Positions 1 to 6,387 of a stretch of DNA of 8,686 nucleotides are shown here, piece after piece. The DNA is from an uncultured Bacteroidota bacterium. GTDB taxonomy: Bacteria > Bacteroidota > Bacteroidia > Chitinophagales > Chitinophagaceae. The position numbers and the translations under genes are program-made. The DNA lies in the NCBI GenBank assembly GCA_903906615.1, contig CAIVKT010000637.1, positions 1-8,686 of the forward strand, given 5' to 3'. A model generated the notes under the pieces. It was given only the letters and a program-made list of their open reading frames with translations. It was not told the DNA's origin and did not search any database. Each line of letters begins with the position of its first letter. The first letter of the stretch is position 1.

Positions 1-210
1 GACACCACCATGAAGCCCTTCGTACAGGTTATATGTATATGGACACTTGGGGCACTTGATGCAAAAAGCATAAAGCCCCAGCTTGTAAAAGCCCTGGCGT
101 ATGCTTCTGATAATGAAAATAATTTCGGGGGAAATATTATGGACCCAAGGGTCTGTACACACCTGCCTACTGTAAAAGAAGCGCTGAGTACATTGGTCGG
201 TAAGTTATAA
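1..210 (+). CDS. C-terminal fragment of an unrecognised protein (5' end outside window)
   Basis: The frame is open from the first base of the window to a TAA at 208-210, so this is the 3' end of a gene that begins upstream. About 69 residues are visible. The ATG at position 10 is probably internal because the frame continues upstream of it without a stop. The visible part starts with a hydrophobic helix-like stretch (VQVICIWTLGAL), then a Lys/Ala-rich segment, a Gly/Asn turn, and a final helix ending LSTLVGKL. This could be an alpha-helical repeat (HEAT-like) end, but I do not recognise the family and assign no function. It is convergent with the minus-strand gene at 220-552, with only 9 bases between the two stop codons and no hairpin terminator there. 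The balanced codon use and the length of the open frame favour a real gene over chance. Confidence 0.6.
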   Translation, partial: DTTMKPFVQVICIWTLGALDAKSIKPQLVKALAYASDNENNFGGNIMDPRVCTHLPTVKEALSTLVGKL

Positions 211-219
211 TTGAGATTA

Positions 220-552
220 CTATTCCGTTATCGGATCAGCGATCTTGCCGTCTATCACGTGCCAGTTCTGTATCTCTTTCACCACTTTCACGTGCTTACG
301 CATAGTTTTCTGTTCGGCCAGTTTTGCTTGTTCAGCAGCGGCAGCCACACTGTCGGCATGTTGTTGCTCCATAGCCTTTACCTGTGCCACGCCCTGTGAT
401 ATGCCAATGGTGGTACCCGACGTTATCCCTGCTTTGTTGCCGGCGCTGTAGCCGCTATCGTATGCTGTTTGCTTGATACCGGACATCGCCATAAAGAAGG
501 CTGCAACTCCTAACACGAGACCTATTATCAGGCCGATCAATATTTTTTTCAT
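220..552 (-). CDS. Small membrane-anchored protein with GX3 repeat and coiled coil
   Basis: This is a 110-residue protein of unknown function. Residues 4-22 form one hydrophobic segment after MKK, consistent with an uncleaved N-terminal membrane anchor or a signal peptide. Residues 34-54 carry glycine at every fourth position (34, 38, 42, 46, 50, 54). This pattern is known from glycine zippers and from the GX3 motif of Yae1-type proteins, where it packs helices tightly. Residues 55-95 are Ala/Gln/Glu/Lys-rich and probably a charged coiled coil. The tail holds a W-H-V-I-D-G-K-I motif and ends acidic. The likely topology is a membrane anchor with a periplasmic or cytoplasmic helical rod that oligomerises. 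The ATG at 552 is favoured because the membrane segment follows at once. It lies 171 bp downstream of the dioxygenase gene on the same strand and may have its own promoter. I cannot name a family, and the functional assignment is open. Confidence 0.75.
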   Translation of the reverse strand: MKKILIGLIIGLVLGVAAFFMAMSGIKQTAYDSGYSAGNKAGITSGTTIGISQGVAQVKAMEQQHADSVAAAAEQAKLAEQKTMRKHVKVVKEIQNWHVIDGKIADPITE

Positions 553-578
553 GAGCAGGAAAGAAATTTTTCGAATTA

Positions 579-602
579 TAAATGTACTACAATAGAATTG
601 TA
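579..602 (-). promoter_or_regulatory. Possible promoter and operator of the 110-residue membrane protein gene
   Basis: On the minus strand TACATTTA (579-586) matches the Bacteroidota -7 consensus TAnnTTTG in seven of eight positions and would give a leader of about 20 nt. Directly upstream, 588-602 is a perfect inverted repeat with 6-bp arms (TACAAT/ATTGTA) and a 3-nt centre, placed where a repressor or activator could act. No convincing TTTG -33 element is seen. This is a weak call based on position and motif only. Confidence 0.22.
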
Positions 603-723
603 AAATGCAGAATAACAGCGGCTATCACCTCTTATTAACAATAATCGCCTTTTTGATACATTTATTATTTAATTAATTGGGTGCTTTAAAGTAGATTTTA
701 TGCTTTTCAGTGGTTTCCTAGCG

Positions 724-1788
724 CTACACACTCCACGGTATCGTAGGCTCTGTGCCGGGTACAAAGATACCTCCTCTGTTGCCGACCTCCACGCTCCCAA
801 AGCGGGATGCAAATACTTCGGGCAGCGCCCTGTCGCCGGGTACAGAGAGCCACAGCCGCAGCAGGTGCCGTTTTTGTGCTGTATCTTCCCAGTCTTCAAA
901 GCCGGTACGGTCGTGCAGCAGCCCGTGGTTATATACAAACTGCATATCGCCGGGTTCCAGTTCCATAGATAAGTTCAGTTGTGGGTCATTGGCCAGCCGG
1001 TCAAACAGATCCAGCGCCTCCACATGAGCCGGTGTAAGGCGTGGTGCATCTTCAAACCGCTGTGCCGAATCAATATATTGCCGCTGGTAAAAGATGGTAA
1101 GAAACCCACTCTCAAAACTAAATACCGGTATCAGCAGGTAAGGTAGCATACCCTCCGGCACCTCGCCACGGCGGTCGGTAGCTATGGGTTGCAGCAGCAG
1201 TTCCAGTAGATCGGGGCGTGCTTTACGGATTTCATTAAAGATCGTGGAGGCGCTCACTAACAGCGATGCTCCGCCCGCCTTAGCCTTATTGATGCACAGC
1301 AGCCCCACTACGTCTGTGGAGTCGGTATGAAAGGTCTGTCGTTCGTTGGTTTGGTAAATCCGCACATTGGGGTCGTTGCTGCTCAGGCCGAGGTCGCGTA
1401 CATGGCCCAGCATATGCCCTTTCGCGTTCTGCGATCTTGGGGTGCCCAGGTGGCAGCCCAATCCGTAAAATATAGTACCCGCCTCGCGCTCAGTATATTT
1501 GGCCACAGGTAGTCCTCCCAACAATGCAAAACCACGGCCTCGTATCAGGTCTCGTCGCAGGGCCATAAGACGTTCTGCAAGTCCCGGCAATGGAAAATTT
1601 GCAGCGGTAAGCACAGCAATATTCTGTCCCGATGCAAGTACAGGCGCGGCAGCCGCTTCCAGCTCTGCAATATCAGATGCAGATAATTGTAGCATCCACT
1701 CGTCCTTCCGTTGCGTCATATCCGGCCCGTACCATGATGATGCGGAGTGCTGCTCACCGGGCAACGATAGCGCTATTTGTTGTTCCAT
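724..1788 (-). CDS. TauD/TfdA-family Fe(II)/2-oxoglutarate-dependent dioxygenase
   Basis: This 354-residue protein is a cytoplasmic non-haem iron oxygenase of the TauD/TfdA (clavaminate synthase-like) superfamily. These enzymes couple oxidative decarboxylation of 2-oxoglutarate to hydroxylation or cleavage of a substrate. The 2-His-1-carboxylate metal site is visible: the HxD pair is H154 and D156 in FHTDSTD, and the distal histidine is H292 in LLHDRTGFED. The downstream basic cluster KRHLLRLWLS supplies R307 and R311, the expected 2-oxoglutarate carboxylate ligands. Residues 80-115 (RGRGFALLGGLPV, then GCHLGTP) are the usual N-terminal part of the fold. There is no signal peptide. The length is somewhat greater than TauD (about 280) and fits the clavaminate-synthase-like branch. 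The substrate cannot be read from sequence, and no taurine transport or sulfonate genes are nearby. The ATG at 1788 gives a full-length fold, though M24 is an alternative start. The coding strand has no Shine-Dalgarno sequence. The gene follows the dehydrogenase at 1951-2943 on the same strand after 162 bp. Confidence 0.9.
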   Translation of the reverse strand: MEQQIALSLPGEQHSASSWYGPDMTQRKDEWMLQLSASDIAELEAAAAPVLASGQNIAVLTAANFPLPGLAERLMALRRDLIRGRGFALLGGLPVAKYTEREAGTIFYGLGCHLGTPRSQNAKGHMLGHVRDLGLSSNDPNVRIYQTNERQTFHTDSTDVVGLLCINKAKAGGASLLVSASTIFNEIRKARPDLLELLLQPIATDRRGEVPEGMLPYLLIPVFSFESGFLTIFYQRQYIDSAQRFEDAPRLTPAHVEALDLFDRLANDPQLNLSMELEPGDMQFVYNHGLLHDRTGFEDWEDTAQKRHLLRLWLSVPGDRALPEVFASRFGSVEVGNRGGIFVPGTEPTIPWSV

Positions 1789-1881
1789 GTTCAGGAGGTT
1801 TTTGCATAGCTAAAGTACACAACAGCTTTCTATTTTACCCCAATCTGCTACAGCGAAGTGGCCTAACTACCGGGAAGCAGT

Positions 1882-1951
1882 TTTCTACTATGGACTTTCG
1901 ACTAACTATTATCTACTAACTACTATCTACTATCTACTAAAGACTAACGAC
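1882..1951. repeat. Degenerate 7-bp tandem repeat, 10 units
   Basis: Ten consecutive heptamers run without slippage from 1882 to 1951: tttctac, tatggac, tttcgac, taactat, tatctac, taactac, tatctac, tatctac, taaagac, taacgac. Position 1 is T in all ten, position 6 is A in all ten, position 7 is C in nine, position 4 is C in eight and position 2 is A in eight. Positions 3 and 5 vary. On the minus strand the unit reads GTMGWTA. The array starts on the final base of the stop codon of the minus-strand dehydrogenase and ends 93 bp before the start codon of the dioxygenase. It could be a variable-number repeat, a binding array, or a degenerate simple-sequence element of Bacteroidota intergenic regions. 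Confidence 0.8.
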
Positions 1952-2943
1952 TATCCGCCCGTATATCCACCGATCACCGGCAGCACCTCGCCGGTTATAT
2001 AGCTGGAGCATTGCGGCGATGCCAGGAATACATATGCAGGCGCCAGTTCTTCCGGCTGCGCGGCGCGTTTCATCGGTGTGTCTGCGCCAAACTTGGTGAT
2101 ATCCTTTTCCTGCTGATCTGCGGGATTCAGTGGTGTCCATACCGGGCCGGGTGCTACAGCATTTACCCTTATGTCTTTAGGGATCAGGTGTGTGCCTAAT
2201 GAGCGGGTGAACGCATGTATGCCGCCCTTGGTCATCGAGTAATCCAACAGGTCCTTATTGCCCATCATGCCGGTTACCGAGCCTGTATTTACTATGGCGC
2301 TGCCCGGCTGCATATGCGGTATGGCCGCCTGAGCCATATGAAAATAGCCATACAGATTGGTCTTCATGGTACGATCAAAGTGTGCCTCGCTCAGGTCTTC
2401 AAAGTTAGATACATGCAACTGGAAGGCTGAATTATTCACCAGTACATCCAGCCGGCCAAATTCAGTGACCGTTTGTGAAACGGCATCTATGCAAAAATTG
2501 CGGTCGGCCACATCGCCGGGTATCAGCAGGCACTCCCTGCCTTCCTGTTCCACCATGGCCTTGGTATCTTCGGCATCCTGGTGTTCGTTAAGGTACACAA
2601 TGCACACATTCGCGCCCTCGCGGGCAAATAATACCGCCACAGCACGGCCTATACCTGAGTCGCCGCCGGTAATGATGGCCACCTTGTTTTTTAGTTTATC
2701 AGAGCCCTTGTAGTAAGGCGCATCGCACATAGGTTGCAACTCCTGTGCGGCCTGCTTGCCTGGTTTCTTCAGGTGTTGCTTGCCCATAGGAGGCTCGGGG
2801 TACTTGCGCGCGCCGGCCTGCATAGCCTTATCTGCTTTCTTTTTAGGCTTGCTCTTATCAGCCCGTGCTACTTCGGCTTGTAGTTTTTTATATTTATCTG
2901 CTGTTTTTTCAGCTTCGAGTTTGTAGTTCGTTTTTCTTTTCAT
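1951..2943 (-). CDS. Short-chain dehydrogenase, YghA / general stress protein 39 type
   Basis: This 330-residue classical-type SDR belongs to the subgroup of E. coli YghA and Bacillus general stress protein 39, NAD(P)-dependent oxidoreductases with poorly defined alcohol or aldehyde substrates. The nucleotide-binding motif TGGDSGIG is at 92-99, the adenine-ring motif GDVAD at 143-147, and NNSA (the NNAG equivalent) at 170-173. The active-site tetrad is N196, S222, Y235 and K239 in YSMTK. The end YITGEVLPVIGGYTGG is typical for the group. Residues 45-82 (ARKYPEPPMGKQHLKKPGKQ and on to PYYKGSDKL) are the conserved lead-in of this subgroup. The first 40 residues are an extra Lys/Ala-rich, probably helical extension that makes the protein longer than the usual 285-295. 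It is cytoplasmic. The ATG at 2943 is the first in frame and sits under a plausible promoter (2983-3010). It is divergent from the alcohol dehydrogenase at 3105 and upstream of the dioxygenase. The family link suggests a stress-related role. Confidence 0.93.
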   Translation of the reverse strand: MKRKTNYKLEAEKTADKYKKLQAEVARADKSKPKKKADKAMQAGARKYPEPPMGKQHLKKPGKQAAQELQPMCDAPYYKGSDKLKNKVAIITGGDSGIGRAVAVLFAREGANVCIVYLNEHQDAEDTKAMVEQEGRECLLIPGDVADRNFCIDAVSQTVTEFGRLDVLVNNSAFQLHVSNFEDLSEAHFDRTMKTNLYGYFHMAQAAIPHMQPGSAIVNTGSVTGMMGNKDLLDYSMTKGGIHAFTRSLGTHLIPKDIRVNAVAPGPVWTPLNPADQQEKDITKFGADTPMKRAAQPEELAPAYVFLASPQCSSYITGEVLPVIGGYTGG

Positions 2944-2982
2944 GGTACTTGCCGGTATTCGTGAACACAGTTATTCAAAAAA

Positions 2983-3010
2983 ATTATACCAGCGGAATAG
3001 AAAATAACAA
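2983..3010 (-). promoter_or_regulatory. Candidate promoter of the SDR gene (sigma70-like spacing)
   Basis: On the minus strand TTGTTA (3005-3010) and TATAAT (2983-2988) are separated by 16 bp, an E. coli-like -35/-10 pair about 40 bp upstream of the SDR start codon. The stretch TATAATTTTTTTG also resembles a stretched Bacteroidota -7 element. Bacteroidota primary sigma factors normally prefer TTTG/TAnnTTTG, so the match may be partly accidental in AT-rich sequence. Confidence 0.3.
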
Positions 3011-3054
3011 TACTCCCATAACCATATTAACATCATCGGTTAGTCCTCAGGAAG

Positions 3055-3062
3055 TAACTTTG
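3055..3062 (+). promoter_or_regulatory. Bacteroidota-type -7 promoter element for the CAD-type alcohol dehydrogenase
   Basis: TAACTTTG is a perfect match to the Bacteroidota -7 consensus TAnnTTTG. It lies 42 bp before the ATG at 3105, predicting transcription from about 3069 and an A-rich leader of roughly 35 nt. No clear TTTG -33 element is found 17-23 bp upstream. Its placement in the divergent spacer supports it. Confidence 0.5.
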
Positions 3063-3104
3063 CACATCTTTTTAAAAACAACCACCATAAAAACAATACA
3101 AAAA

Positions 3105-4148
3105 ATGTCAGCAACAAAAGGTTACGCAGCGTATAATGCAACGGACAATTTGGCCCCTTTCGATTTTAACAGGAGGGAAGTAGGCCCGCACGATGTACAA
3201 TTTGAAATACTATACTGTGGTGTATGCCATTCGGATCTGCACCAGGTACACAATGAATGGGGCGGTACAGTATACCCCATAGTACCCGGCCACGAGATCG
3301 TAGGTAAGGTAACAGCAGTAGGCGCGCATGTAAGGAAGTTTGCTGTCGGAGACCTCGCTGGTGTCGGCTGCCTGGTCGACTCCTGCCAGGAATGTGATAA
3401 TTGCGAAAAGGGCCTCGAGCAGTTTTGCCGCAATGGTTTTACCGGCACTTACAACGGTAAAGACAAAATTAGTGGTGGTGTTACCTATGGTGGCTACTCC
3501 AACCAGATAGTAGTGGACGAAAAGTTTGTGCTCAAGGTATCAGATAAGCTGCCATTGGCCAATGTGGCACCATTGCTGTGCGCAGGTATCACCACGTACT
3601 CGCCCTTGCGCCACTGGAAGGTAGGCAAGGGACATAAGGTGGCTGTAGTGGGCCTGGGTGGCCTTGGCCACATGGCAGTAAAGCTGGCTGCATCCTTTGG
3701 TGCAGAGGTAACTATGCTCAGTACATCGCCCGGCAAAGAGCAAGACGCACGTCACCTGGGCGCGCATCACTTCGCACTTACCAGCAATGAGGAACAGGTG
3801 AAAGAACTTACCGGCAAGTTCGATTTCATCATTGATACAGTTTCTGCCGAGCACAACTACAATGTATACCTCGGTATGCTCAATACCGATGGTGTGATGA
3901 TCTGCGTGGGTGCGCCACCCACGCCCAGCCTCATCTCTGCGTTCAGCCTCATAGGCGGGCGCAAAAGCCTCGCAGGCTCATTAATAGGCGGTATCGCCGA
4001 AACACAGGAAATGCTGGATTATTGTGCCGAGCACAATATCACATCTGATGTAGAAGTGATAGAAATGGCTTACATTGATGAAGCTTACAAGCGTATGCTA
4101 AAAGGCGATGTAAAGTACCGCTTCGTGATAGATATGGCCACGCTTTAA
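3105..4148 (+). CDS. Zinc alcohol dehydrogenase, cinnamyl-alcohol/YahK type, probably NADP(H)-dependent
   Basis: This 347-residue medium-chain dehydrogenase most resembles the cinnamyl alcohol dehydrogenase/YahK group, which reversibly reduces a broad range of aldehydes to alcohols in the cytoplasm. The catalytic zinc ligands are C41 (GVCHSD), H63 (PGHE) and C159 (LLCAG). The structural zinc site is C94, C97, C100 and C108. The Rossmann motif GLGGLG is at 183-188. The stretch STSPGK at 206-211, just after the second beta strand, lacks the acidic residue used to bind NAD and is the classical NADP-type signature. The length agrees with YahK (about 349). The ATG at 3105 is chosen because the family starts here, an A-rich leader precedes it and TAACTTTG lies upstream. 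The same frame is open back to 2865, but that extension crosses the promoter and overlaps the divergent SDR. The gene is monocistronic, ending at the hairpin 4180-4214. Confidence 0.93.
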   Translation: MSATKGYAAYNATDNLAPFDFNRREVGPHDVQFEILYCGVCHSDLHQVHNEWGGTVYPIVPGHEIVGKVTAVGAHVRKFAVGDLAGVGCLVDSCQECDNCEKGLEQFCRNGFTGTYNGKDKISGGVTYGGYSNQIVVDEKFVLKVSDKLPLANVAPLLCAGITTYSPLRHWKVGKGHKVAVVGLGGLGHMAVKLAASFGAEVTMLSTSPGKEQDARHLGAHHFALTSNEEQVKELTGKFDFIIDTVSAEHNYNVYLGMLNTDGVMICVGAPPTPSLISAFSLIGGRKSLAGSLIGGIAETQEMLDYCAEHNITSDVEVIEMAYIDEAYKRMLKGDVKYRFVIDMATL

Positions 4149-4179
4149 ATTGCAGTCAACACATAGGTATGACATAGAT

Positions 4180-4214
4180 CAATAGGGCCACAGTTATGCG
4201 GCCCTATTGTTTTT
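4180..4214 (+). terminator. Intrinsic terminator of the CAD-type alcohol dehydrogenase
   Basis: A perfect 10-bp stem, CAATAGGGCC (4180-4189) with GGCCCTATTG (4200-4209), encloses a 10-nt loop and is followed by TTTTT (4210-4214), 31 bp after the stop codon. The minus-strand side lacks a T-run, so it is mainly a plus-strand terminator. It also lies just beyond the end of the minus-strand small gene at 4223 and may protect or end that convergent transcript. Confidence 0.9.
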
Positions 4215-4222
4215 AACTTTTA

Positions 4223-4339
4223 TCAGAAGAAGTAAACCAATATTCCGATTGCTATCACAACAGCGCATACACCTATGAGTATGAAGTGGACAATATGCGG
4301 ATTGCGCTTGTATTTTTCCGAGTCTATATATTTGAGCAT
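4223..4339 (-). CDS. Small single-span membrane protein, 38 residues
   Basis: A short open frame runs from ATG at 4337-4339 to TGA at 4223-4225 on the minus strand and encodes 38 residues. Residues 1-17 are polar and basic (MLKYIDSEKYKRNPHIV). Residues 18-38 are almost purely hydrophobic (HFILIGVCAVVIAIGILVYFF), an ideal single membrane span with a cytoplasmic basic N-terminus under the positive-inside rule. An in-frame TAA six codons upstream fixes the start region. AAGGAG and AAGGAA stand about 21 and 14 nt before the ATG on the coding strand, one of the few purine-rich ribosome-site candidates here. It begins 29 bp after the porin stop and is probably the last gene of that operon. I know of no named family. 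Possible roles are a small accessory subunit or a regulatory peptide of an envelope complex. The open frame could be chance, but its clean polar-plus-span layout argues against this. Confidence 0.6.
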   Translation of the reverse strand: MLKYIDSEKYKRNPHIVHFILIGVCAVVIAIGILVYFF

Positions 4340-4368
4340 GATGATAGTTCGTTATTGTTCCTTACTCC

Positions 4369-5736
4369 TTAAAATCCAATAGATGCTTCTACCATCGTGC
4401 CGCTAAACTGGCCACCGTTGAGGATATTGGTAACTGCATAGTTCAGGTATACCTGGTTCACGTATTCCGCCTTCAGTATGATGTTGCGGGTCACGAACCA
4501 GCCTGCCGAGCCTACTGCGCGGTTGATGGTGATATCATTGGTATTGGCCTGCATCTCAGCTGTTACAGAATTGTAGCGTGCGCCTATCCAGAAGTTCTCT
4601 TTATGCGCCGGGAACCTATACACCACATCTGCTGCGTATTGTGTGGCCTGGCGGGTGGTTTTTTCTGTTATCGTCCTGCCTTGCGCATTTTCAAATGTGC
4701 CGAAGAACTCCAGCCCCCTGTATTTCAAAAACAGGTTCACCATAAATGTATTCACCTCTTCACTGAAACCGGGATTGTACCGCCCCGAGAATGCGCTATA
4801 GTCCACTTCATTAGATATGGTAGTGCCGCTGGCTACATTGGGGTTTTCCATTACATAGTAGTAGTGGGAGCCTGTGCGGTCGCCGCCAAACAATGTATTG
4901 CTGGCAGCGCTCTCCACACCATAGAAAGAACCTGTGAGCCTCATCCTGGTGTTTTTATTGAGCTGCTTGTCATACCCTATTTTTCCATGCACCGCCGGCT
5001 CATATTTATTCACCTGCCCGGTAGAGGAATCTATTTTTGTGGCAGCAACGACAGTTGGATTCAGTTCGCCATTAGTTAAACCAGCCATCGCAAAGAAGCC
5101 CGACTTGTGGTGGTAATAGATCTCGCCGCCAATTTCTGTGGCAAATTCGTCCATGATATAATTTTCAACAAACGGATTGTAAATGGTATTGCCACCATCT
5201 GTTCTCCTGAAGTGTTCATCGCCATAGTCCACGTCAAACTGGCCTACCTTTATGGTTACGCTCTTCATAATGTTGTCTACCCACTTGCTATGCAGGAAGC
5301 CCAGCTTGTCAAACTGTACATAGCCGCCCTTCACCCATGCGTCTTCATGGTGCCTCGATGCCAGGTACACAGTAAGGTTCAGGCGTATACCGTCTGATAG
5401 CTGCGCGTCTATATTCAGGTTGGCCATGGCCAGGTCAAAACCATCTGTAAGTTTGGTAAGGCTGTTTACGTTACCGTTAAAGCCCGGCTGTGTTACTGCT
5501 ATGGCTGTATTCTTATCCGTTAGCGCCTGGAAGGTCTCTTCAAAGTTGCCGCCTATCTTCACTTTCATTTTTGTGAATGGGGTGGTGTCGTTCTTGGGTG
5601 TTTCAAATACATTAAGCCCGCGCTTATCATTATACCTGAAATATTGCATTTCCTGCTGCGCCATTGCCGTAAAGCCAATGACTGCAAGCAGTCCTGTAAA
5701 AGCAACACTGATCGCGACTGTAGATTTTTTCATCAT
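4369..5736 (-). CDS. Outer-membrane porin-like beta-barrel protein
   Basis: This 455-residue protein is predicted to be an outer-membrane barrel that lets small solutes pass. The N-terminus has a Sec signal peptide: MMKKS, a hydrophobic core at 7-24, and a likely cleavage after AMA at 24-26. The mature chain has alternating polar/hydrophobic, Tyr/Phe/Trp-rich strands, for example MKVKIGGNFEETFQA at 57-71, TIKVGQFDVDYGDEHFRR at 161-178, TEIGGEIYYHH at 200-210 and FWIGARYNSVTAEM at 382-395. It ends on phenylalanine (ASIGF), the outer-membrane barrel C-terminal signature. Its length and the GQF...YG.E pattern recall phosphate-selective-porin-like (OprO/OprP) proteins, but the link is weak and the substrate unknown. 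Two adjacent ATG codons exist, and 5736 is the first. The gene lies 42 bp behind the YceI gene and carries the AAAACCAAA leader. Confidence 0.8.
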   Translation of the reverse strand: MMKKSTVAISVAFTGLLAVIGFTAMAQQEMQYFRYNDKRGLNVFETPKNDTTPFTKMKVKIGGNFEETFQALTDKNTAIAVTQPGFNGNVNSLTKLTDGFDLAMANLNIDAQLSDGIRLNLTVYLASRHHEDAWVKGGYVQFDKLGFLHSKWVDNIMKSVTIKVGQFDVDYGDEHFRRTDGGNTIYNPFVENYIMDEFATEIGGEIYYHHKSGFFAMAGLTNGELNPTVVAATKIDSSTGQVNKYEPAVHGKIGYDKQLNKNTRMRLTGSFYGVESAASNTLFGGDRTGSHYYYVMENPNVASGTTISNEVDYSAFSGRYNPGFSEEVNTFMVNLFLKYRGLEFFGTFENAQGRTITEKTTRQATQYAADVVYRFPAHKENFWIGARYNSVTAEMQANTNDITINRAVGSAGWFVTRNIILKAEYVNQVYLNYAVTNILNGGQFSGTMVEASIGF

Positions 5737-5740
5737 TATG

Positions 5741-5749
5741 TTTGGTTTT
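5741..5749 (-). promoter_or_regulatory. AAAACCAAA leader motif before the porin start
   Basis: On the coding strand AAAACCAAA ends 4 nt before the ATG, taking the place where a Shine-Dalgarno sequence would be. The same nonamer precedes the YceI and NAD-type alcohol dehydrogenase genes. It is probably an unstructured A-rich translation-enhancing leader, as expected for Bacteroidota. Confidence 0.5.
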
Positions 5750-5778
5750 AGAATGCAAATGAGATACTAAGAAGTGGG

Positions 5779-6372
5779 TTACTGTTTTACTGCAAAAACT
5801 GTTTTAAAATGAATGGTTATCTCATCGCCGGTCTTCATGGTGCCCAGCATTGCTACGGGAGGCTTCACACCATAGTCGGTCATCTTTATAGTTTTTGATC
5901 CTTCAAATGCTATATTGCCATGCGAAACTGCCGTTACAGTTACCGACATATCAATTGTCTTGGTAACGCCCGCAATAGACAGGTTCACCTTAGCCGCTAT
6001 CACTTTGCCTTTGGCATCTACCGGTATGCCTGGCAACTGGGTAGCCAGCGCAAAAATGATCTCCGGGTGGTCATCTGCTTTCAGCGCCTTGTAGGTGTTA
6101 TTGTTCATCATAGAACCCTCGGTGCTTTTAATGGACTTTACTTCCATCTTTATATTCATAGCAGTGAGGTCAAAGCTGGTATTGCTGTTCCAGCTTACAC
6201 TGCTTTCCCCGCTCACGGTTGTCACGCGCTCATCCCAGTCGTGCAGGTTGGAGGTGCCGTGGATACTTACTGTATAGCCTTCGGCCAGCGTATAGGTGTT
6301 TTTCACCGGGGTATCCGCGCTCATCAATACCAATGCAGTCGCTGCCAGTAATAATTTTTTATACGATCTCAT
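5779..6372 (-). CDS. YceI-family secreted lipid-binding protein
   Basis: This 197-residue protein belongs to the YceI-like family, lipocalin-like beta barrels that bind isoprenoid chains in the periplasm. They are often found with cytochrome, redox or stress genes. An N-terminal signal peptide is seen (MRSYKK, hydrophobic core 7-17, possible cleavage after MSA at 17-19), so the mature protein is periplasmic. Family marks in order are the Y-T-V-S-I-H-G-T-S-N-L-H-D-W strand at 33-46, MMNNNTYKALKADDHPEIIF at 88-107, the GVTKTI turn at 135-140, and the C-terminal KMTDYGVKPP...MKTGDEITIHF region at 163-189. The total length is normal for the family. The stop of the preceding membrane-protein gene is only 15 bp upstream, and that gap holds the AAAACCAAA leader, so translation of a shared mRNA is likely. 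The ligand is not deducible. A polyprenyl quinone or a similar hydrophobic chain is the family-based guess. Confidence 0.9.
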   Translation of the reverse strand: MRSYKKLLLAATALVLMSADTPVKNTYTLAEGYTVSIHGTSNLHDWDERVTTVSGESSVSWNSNTSFDLTAMNIKMEVKSIKSTEGSMMNNNTYKALKADDHPEIIFALATQLPGIPVDAKGKVIAAKVNLSIAGVTKTIDMSVTVTAVSHGNIAFEGSKTIKMTDYGVKPPVAMLGTMKTGDEITIHFKTVFAVKQ

Positions 6373-6376
6373 GTTT

Positions 6377-6385
6377 TTTGGTTTT
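6377..6385 (-). promoter_or_regulatory. AAAACCAAA leader motif before the YceI gene
   Basis: AAAACCAAA ends 4 nt before the ATG at 6372 and fills most of the 15-bp gap after the preceding stop codon. Because the gap is so short the motif cannot be a promoter core, which points to a translational role. With the preceding CT it matches the porin leader over 11 bases (CTAAAACCAAA). Confidence 0.5.
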
Positions 6386-6387
6386 AG

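Noticed and set aside
1793..1798. AGGAGG next to the dioxygenase start
   Set aside because: It is on the plus strand, while the gene is on the minus strand, where the sequence reads CCTCCT. No plus-strand start codon follows at a useful distance.
1882..1951. CRISPR array
   Set aside because: The units are 7 bp with no spacers and no cas genes are present; it is a simple degenerate tandem repeat.
2865..3104. N-terminal extension of the alcohol dehydrogenase back to 2865
   Set aside because: The extension overlaps the divergent SDR gene and crosses the TAACTTTG promoter element. The family start fits the ATG at 3105, and the extra residues are low-complexity translation of intergenic DNA.
4603..5079. 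A 158-codon plus-strand open frame
   Set aside because: It is opposite to the porin gene, which has a signal peptide, barrel strands and a terminal Phe. The antisense translation is Cys/His-rich with no recognisable fold.
5920..6351. A 143-codon plus-strand open frame
   Set aside because: It is a shadow of the YceI gene, whose family motifs are unambiguous on the minus strand.
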